Position numbers and translations under genes: made by a program. The notes below the pieces were generated by a model, which was not told where the DNA came from, made no database searches, and was given only the letters and a program-made list of their open reading frames with translations. DNA of 20,411 nucleotides from assembly GCA_016926235.1 (NCBI GenBank), contig JAFGOZ010000273.1, positions 1 to 20,411 on the forward strand. The letters are read 5' to 3'. This DNA comes from Bacteroidales bacterium. Its GTDB lineage: Bacteria; Bacteroidota; Bacteroidia; Bacteroidales; UBA10428. Shown one piece after another: positions 16,331 through 20,411 of this stretch (positions are counted from its first letter, which is position 1; the number at the start of each line of letters is the position of its first letter).

Positions 16331-17467
16331 ATGAACAAGATCATTTGCAAAGTAATAATGGCGGAGTCTTCTGATATTTATCATGATGGAAGGATTCTTA
16401 AAGAAGCATATACTCTCAGTGAGGCGGGGTATGATTTAACAATATATGGTTTTAGGAACAGTAATAGTCTCATCGGTAAGTATCCATTTAAAATTCACAC
16501 CATTTTAATATTTTCGAAAAAACATAGAGCATTAAGGAATCTAAGTATAGGCATGAATATTATATTCCTCAATGTTTTATTGATTTTTAAGAAAGCGAAG
16601 ATATATCATGCACATAATACAATGTTTTTGCCTGGAATGTACATCGCTAGTTTAATTCATAAGGGAGAACTAATTTATGATTGCCACGAGGTTCAATGGG
16701 AATTGAATTCAATTGCCAAAAGACTCGAAGAAAAATTCATTTATAAGGCAAAATATATAATTAATGTAGCAAAGGGAAGAACAGTTGCACAAATGGAGAA
16801 ATACAATATACCGGAGGGTAACTTTACAATAATTTCAAATTATCCTATCCGTCCAACAAATAGGTTCACTGTTGAAGAAAAGGTAGATAATGAATTGAGA
16901 TTTATTTATAGTGGCGGGTTCATACTTTCAGATAATAGGATAGATAATTTTTGTAAAGCACTCAAACATTTTAAAAATATCCAACTAGATTTAATGGCTT
17001 TTGGCACAGACAAAGATTGCCGTGAATTGTCTAAGGTTATAGATATTGAAGGTTTAAATGACAGAGTTAAATTTATTGAATTAGTTCCACCAGATAAAGT
17101 AATTGATAAATTAGCAAAATATGATATTGCGATTAACCTAATCTCAAATCCCAAGAATTTAATATCATATAACTATCATGGTATAAATAAGATTTATGAA
17201 TATCTTATGGCAGGCCTACCAATACTATGCTCTACAATGAAATCTTTTATTGAAGAAATTGAAAATAATGGAGTAGGGAAATGTGTTGAGCCTAGTAATG
17301 TTTCTTCAATAATTGATGGAATTCAATTTTTTATAGATAGAAAGTCAAACTTAACTGAAATGAAACAAAAGGCAAGAATACTAGCAGAAACACAGTATAA
17401 TTGGAATACTCAAGGGGTGAAGCTTATTGATTTATATTCAAGAATAAGACCAACATGTGTGGAATAG
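16331..17467 (+). CDS. GT4-family (GT-B) glycosyltransferase
   Basis: This 378-residue protein is a retaining GT-B transferase of the GT4 type. The N-terminal half has HDGRILKEAYTLSEAGYDLT (18-37), YHAHNTMFLPGMYIA (92-106) and YDCHEVQWE (116-124), the usual acceptor-side pattern. The C-terminal half begins near LRFIYSGGF (189-197) and holds NKIYEYLMAGLPIL (286-299), whose glutamate binds the donor nucleotide sugar. No membrane span is visible. A TTG at 16328 precedes the ATG at 16331 by one codon; ATG is the more probable start. The stop at 17467 overlaps the next gene's start by 13 bases. It probably adds one sugar of the repeat unit; which one is unknown. Confidence 0.8.
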   Translation: MNKIICKVIMAESSDIYHDGRILKEAYTLSEAGYDLTIYGFRNSNSLIGKYPFKIHTILIFSKKHRALRNLSIGMNIIFLNVLLIFKKAKIYHAHNTMFLPGMYIASLIHKGELIYDCHEVQWELNSIAKRLEEKFIYKAKYIINVAKGRTVAQMEKYNIPEGNFTIISNYPIRPTNRFTVEEKVDNELRFIYSGGFILSDNRIDNFCKALKHFKNIQLDLMAFGTDKDCRELSKVIDIEGLNDRVKFIELVPPDKVIDKLAKYDIAINLISNPKNLISYNYHGINKIYEYLMAGLPILCSTMKSFIEEIENNGVGKCVEPSNVSSIIDGIQFFIDRKSNLTEMKQKARILAETQYNWNTQGVKLIDLYSRIRPTCVE

Positions 17468-19341
17468 CAGGATTTATTGGATTTGATAACAAAAACACTT
17501 TAGCAAAAGATGCAAATATTAATCAAAAGCATAGGGGACCTGATAATCAAGGAATATGGTGTGATGATTATATTTCCTTAGCCCACCAACGTCTGGCTAT
17601 TATTGACGTGTCTGAAAGAGCCAACCAACCCTTCATTAAGGATTCCCACGTAATTGTCTTCAATGGAGAAATCTATAATTACAAAGAACTAAGGACAGAA
17701 TATTTGAAGGGGATCAATTGCCTGACACAATCAGACACAGAGGTAGTTTTAGATATGTTCATTAAGTTCAAGGAAAAATCCCTCAATTATTTCATTGGCA
17801 TGTTCTCTTTTGCAATTTATAATATAACTACTAAGGATTTGTTTCTCGCTAGAGACGAGTTTGGAATAAAACCACTTTTTTTCACAAAAACAATTACGGG
17901 ATTCGCTTTTTCTTCAGAGCTGAAAACGTTAACAAACATACCTGATTTTGATAAGACAATAAACAAGAGATCGCTCATTGCTAGCCTAAATTACCTCTGG
18001 ATACCGGGAAATGAGACCATGTTTGAAGGTTGCTCCAAGTTACCTCCTGCTAATTATTTATTTCTAGATAGTCTTGGTAACTTAATGATTAAGAAATATT
18101 GGGAATTAGGGGAAGAAACTTTATCAAATGATTATGTAAGTTTAGAGCTAAGTTTAAAAAATGTGCTTGAAGATTCGATTCGAAGGCATATGATTGCCGA
18201 TGTACCCGTAAGCTCTTTTCTAAGTGGAGGCCTAGATTCTTCCCTTATATCTGTTATGGCCCAAAAACATAATCCAAACATTACAACCTTCACCATTGCG
18301 ACTGAGAACAAGGATAAGAAAATCGAGGGAATGCCAGAAGATGAGAAGTATGCAAAGATTTTGGCTAACAAATTCAAGTTTAAGCATAACGAAATAACGA
18401 TTAATGCTGATATAATTAAGGATTTGCCAAGTATTGTAAGATCTCTTGATGAGCCAATTGGGGATCCAGCCGCAATTAATACTTTTCTGATTTGTAAAGC
18501 TGCAAGAGAAAAGGGAGTAAAGGTTCTATTATCTGGGATGGGTGCTGATGAAGTGTTTTGTGGTTATAGAAGAATGAGAGCCGTTGTTATTGCCAAGAGA
18601 TACAAGAATTTACCTAGACTAGTAAAAAGCATAATACAATGGTTTATTGAAAATATGCCTGTTAAAATATTTGGAAGAGGGTTAAAACTAATTCGATGGA
18701 CAAAGAAATTTTTGAGTTTTGCAAATTTGCCTTTAGCAGAAGCCTATAGAATGAGTTATTCTTATTATTCACCAAGCGAATTGAAGGCTTTACTTAATCA
18801 TAAGGATGATAAGTTCGTCGAAGAAATAATCAACGAACACTCAATGATATTCAATTCAAAGTTTGAAGGTGATACAATAAATCAAATGTGTAATACGGAT
18901 ATTAATATGTTTATGGTAGGGTTAAACCTTACTTATACTGATCGTGCATCAATGGCAACTTCTGTTGAGGTAAGGGTACCATTCATTGATAAAGAAGTTA
19001 TTAGTTTAGCTATGAAAATCCCAGGTAGATTTAAATATAGGAGAAGAGAAACAAAGTACATTTTAAAGAAAATTGCCGAAGATTATTTGCCACTAAAAAT
19101 AATCTACAGACCCAAAGCGTCCTTTGGCGCACCGATTCGGTCTTGGATATCAAGTGATTTAAAAGAAATGGTGGATGACTTATTATCGGTAGAAAATATT
19201 AAAAAGCGTGGTTTCCTGAATGCCGACTATGTTAGGGCGCTGGTTAATAATGACCGTTCAGGGAAAGAGGATAACGCATATCGGATATATCAATTGCTGA
19301 CCTTGGAGTTATGGTTTAAGGAATTCGTAGATAATAAATAG
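17455..19341 (+). CDS. asnB: Glutamine-hydrolysing asparagine synthase-like amidotransferase (AsnB type)
   Basis: This 628-residue protein carries both AsnB modules. The N-terminal Ntn glutaminase starts MCGIAGF; Cys2 must become the N-terminal nucleophile, so the start at 17455 is fixed even though it overlaps the previous gene by 13 bases. HQRLAIID (44-51), FNGEIYNY (69-76) and SDTEV (93-97) line the glutamine pocket. The synthetase half has the PP-loop SGGLDSS (257-263), then SGMGADEVFCGYRR and DRASMATSVEVRVPFID. The domestic reaction is ATP plus glutamine plus aspartate to asparagine, but AsnB copies inside O-antigen loci are often thought to amidate uronic acid sugars (WbpS-like). Context favours that role. 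Length is typical. Not separable here from an ordinary asparagine synthase by sequence alone. Confidence 0.88.
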   Translation: MCGIAGFIGFDNKNTLAKDANINQKHRGPDNQGIWCDDYISLAHQRLAIIDVSERANQPFIKDSHVIVFNGEIYNYKELRTEYLKGINCLTQSDTEVVLDMFIKFKEKSLNYFIGMFSFAIYNITTKDLFLARDEFGIKPLFFTKTITGFAFSSELKTLTNIPDFDKTINKRSLIASLNYLWIPGNETMFEGCSKLPPANYLFLDSLGNLMIKKYWELGEETLSNDYVSLELSLKNVLEDSIRRHMIADVPVSSFLSGGLDSSLISVMAQKHNPNITTFTIATENKDKKIEGMPEDEKYAKILANKFKFKHNEITINADIIKDLPSIVRSLDEPIGDPAAINTFLICKAAREKGVKVLLSGMGADEVFCGYRRMRAVVIAKRYKNLPRLVKSIIQWFIENMPVKIFGRGLKLIRWTKKFLSFANLPLAEAYRMSYSYYSPSELKALLNHKDDKFVEEIINEHSMIFNSKFEGDTINQMCNTDINMFMVGLNLTYTDRASMATSVEVRVPFIDKEVISLAMKIPGRFKYRRRETKYILKKIAEDYLPLKIIYRPKASFGAPIRSWISSDLKEMVDDLLSVENIKKRGFLNADYVRALVNNDRSGKEDNAYRIYQLLTLELWFKEFVDNK

Positions 19342-19343
19342 AA

Positions 19344-20411
19344 ATGAAACAGATAACACAAACATTAAGTAATGGTAAAATGATGATTCTGAATGTACCA
19401 TACCCAGTTTTAGGGCAAGGGATTCTCCTAATAAGAAATTATTATTCGCTAATTAGTGCTGGTACTGAGGGTAGCACGGTAAATGCTGCACGGAAATCAA
19501 TTCTTGGCAAAGCAAACGAAAAACCGCAACAGGTAAGACAGGTACTTGATATGTTAGTGCAACAGGGTCCTTTACAAACATATCGTGCTGTAACTAAGAA
19601 GTTGACGGCTTATTCCCCTCTTGGGTATTCATCTGCAGGTGAGGTGATTGCACTAGGTGAGGGAGTTACTCAATATGTAACAGGCGATTATGTGGCTTGT
19701 GCAGGTGCAGGATATGCCAACCATTCAGAAATTGTTGCCGTGCCAGTAAATCTTTGCGTCAAGCTAACCAAAAACTCAAATCTTAAAAATGCAGCGTATA
19801 ATACCCTCGGTGCTATAGCCATGCAATCAGTACGTCAGGCAGACCTCCGATTGGGAGAGAACTGTGCAGTGATAGGTCTCGGTCTTCTTGGACAACTAAC
19901 CTGCCTCATCCTGAAGGCCTCAGGGGTAAGAGTCGTTGGAATTGACCTTAATCATGCAGCAGTTGATACAGCAAGTGCACATTGCGCTGACCTGGCAATG
20001 CTCAGGAACACTCCTGGCATCGAAGACCGTATTTCAGATTTCACAGGAGGATTGGGAGTTGATGCTGTTATAATTGCAGCAGCCACAGACAGTACAGACC
20101 CAATAAACTTTGCCGGTTCAATAGCTCGGAAGAAAGGGAAAGTGGTAATCCTCGGGGCTGTCCCGTCGGCCTTTGACCGTGATCCCTATTGGTATCGCAA
20201 AGAGCTTGAATTGAAAATGTCATGCTCCTACGGCCCCGGCAGGTACGATCTCAATTATGAGGAGAAGGGTATTGATTATCCTCCGGCATACGTGCGCTGG
20301 ACCGAAAAACGCAATATGGAGGCCTTTCAGCAATTATTGGCGGAGGGGAAAATTGAAATTGACTACCTGACAACTCATGAATTCGATCTTGTTGATGCAC
20401 CGAAGGCATAC
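19344..20411 (+). CDS. Zinc-dehydrogenase-like oxidoreductase, probably bi-domain (MDR plus Gfo/Idh/MocA), 3' partial
   Basis: The frame is open from ATG 19344, two bases after the AsnB stop, to the end of the window: 356 residues without a stop. The visible part is a medium-chain dehydrogenase: LISAGTEGSTV (37-47), SPLGYSSAGEVIALGEGV (91-108), GDYVACAGAGYANHSEIVAV (114-133), then the nucleotide-binding GLGLLG (178-183) with D201 after the second strand, indicating NAD(H). In place of the catalytic zinc cysteine of alcohol dehydrogenases there is A39 (SAGTE). The run KMSCSYGPGRYDLNYEEKG and PAYVRWTEKRNMEAF matches the bi-domain oxidoreductases whose C-terminal Gfo/Idh/MocA half would follow beyond 20411. 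Such proteins are often near heparinase II/III-like genes in polysaccharide loci (my recollection). GC is about 42-53% in sampled lines, higher than AsnB. Function unknown; probably nucleotide- or lipid-linked sugar oxidation. Confidence 0.8.
   Translation, partial: MKQITQTLSNGKMMILNVPYPVLGQGILLIRNYYSLISAGTEGSTVNAARKSILGKANEKPQQVRQVLDMLVQQGPLQTYRAVTKKLTAYSPLGYSSAGEVIALGEGVTQYVTGDYVACAGAGYANHSEIVAVPVNLCVKLTKNSNLKNAAYNTLGAIAMQSVRQADLRLGENCAVIGLGLLGQLTCLILKASGVRVVGIDLNHAAVDTASAHCADLAMLRNTPGIEDRISDFTGGLGVDAVIIAAATDSTDPINFAGSIARKKGKVVILGAVPSAFDRDPYWYRKELELKMSCSYGPGRYDLNYEEKGIDYPPAYVRWTEKRNMEAFQQLLAEGKIEIDYLTTHEFDLVDAPKAY

Noticed and set aside
16117..16350. Reverse-strand 77-residue frame over the gap after the heparinase-like gene
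   Set aside because: No recognisable motif, overlaps both neighbours, opposite to all other genes, and hydrophobic by AT-rich composition only.
1..20411. CRISPR array, transposase, integrase, toxin-antitoxin or phage genes
   Set aside because: No regularly spaced repeats and no protein with matching motifs on either strand.

Overview
The window looks like part of a surface-polysaccharide (O-antigen, capsule or exopolysaccharide) locus from a member of the Bacteroidota. Three things point there: the first gene ends in a type IX secretion C-terminal sorting domain (VYPNPF...), found essentially only in that phylum; candidate promoters fit the Bacteroidota -33 TTTG / -7 TAnnTTTG pattern; and there are few Shine-Dalgarno sites. 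I cannot name a genus. Every gene is on the + strand, and most neighbours are separated by a few bases or overlap by 1-13 bases, so positions 932 to past 20411 read as one long operon or a few nested ones.

Layout. (1) 1-393: 3' end of a secreted, T9SS-exported protein unrelated to the sugar cluster. (2) 394-931: the only long non-coding stretch, with degenerate repeat-like sequence, a small hairpin and a plausible promoter at 854-886. (3) 932-7478: a nonulosonic (sialic-acid-like) pathway: LegB dehydratase, LegC aminotransferase, NeuD/LegH-type acetyltransferase, a family-2-like glycosyltransferase, NeuB/LegI synthase, CMP-sugar synthetase, and a PtmE-type CBS plus nucleotidyltransferase. The product is most simply CMP-legionaminic acid or an isomer. 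The hydrolysing 2-epimerase (LegG/NeuC) is not in the window. (4) 7616-14214: export and assembly: a KpsS/KpsC-like capsule-synthesis protein, a hexapeptide acetyltransferase, a Wzx-type flippase, an extended SDR epimerase with a cysteine cluster, a CgeB-like GT-B protein and a Wzy-type polymerase. (5) 14232-20411: a heparinase II/III-like protein without a clear signal peptide, a GT4 glycosyltransferase, an AsnB-type amidotransferase, and the start of a probable bi-domain oxidoreductase cut by the window end.

Working model (inference): the leg genes make a CMP-activated nonulosonate in the cytoplasm; the glycosyltransferases build a lipid-linked repeat unit with acetyl, amide and epimer modifications; Wzx flips it and Wzy polymerises it. 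The initiating sugar-phosphate transferase, Wza/Wzc-type export proteins and any rml genes are not here. Hand counts of sample lines give GC near 50% at the left edge, about 45% in legB, about 20-30% around wzy, and 45-50% again in the last gene, the usual picture of a swapped-in serotype core between conserved flanks.

I see no CRISPR array, rRNA, tRNA, transposase or integrase. The most interesting points are the missing LegG with a glycosyltransferase in the leg run, the KpsS-like protein as candidate nonulosonate transferase, and the heparinase-like/GT4/AsnB/bi-domain oxidoreductase set.
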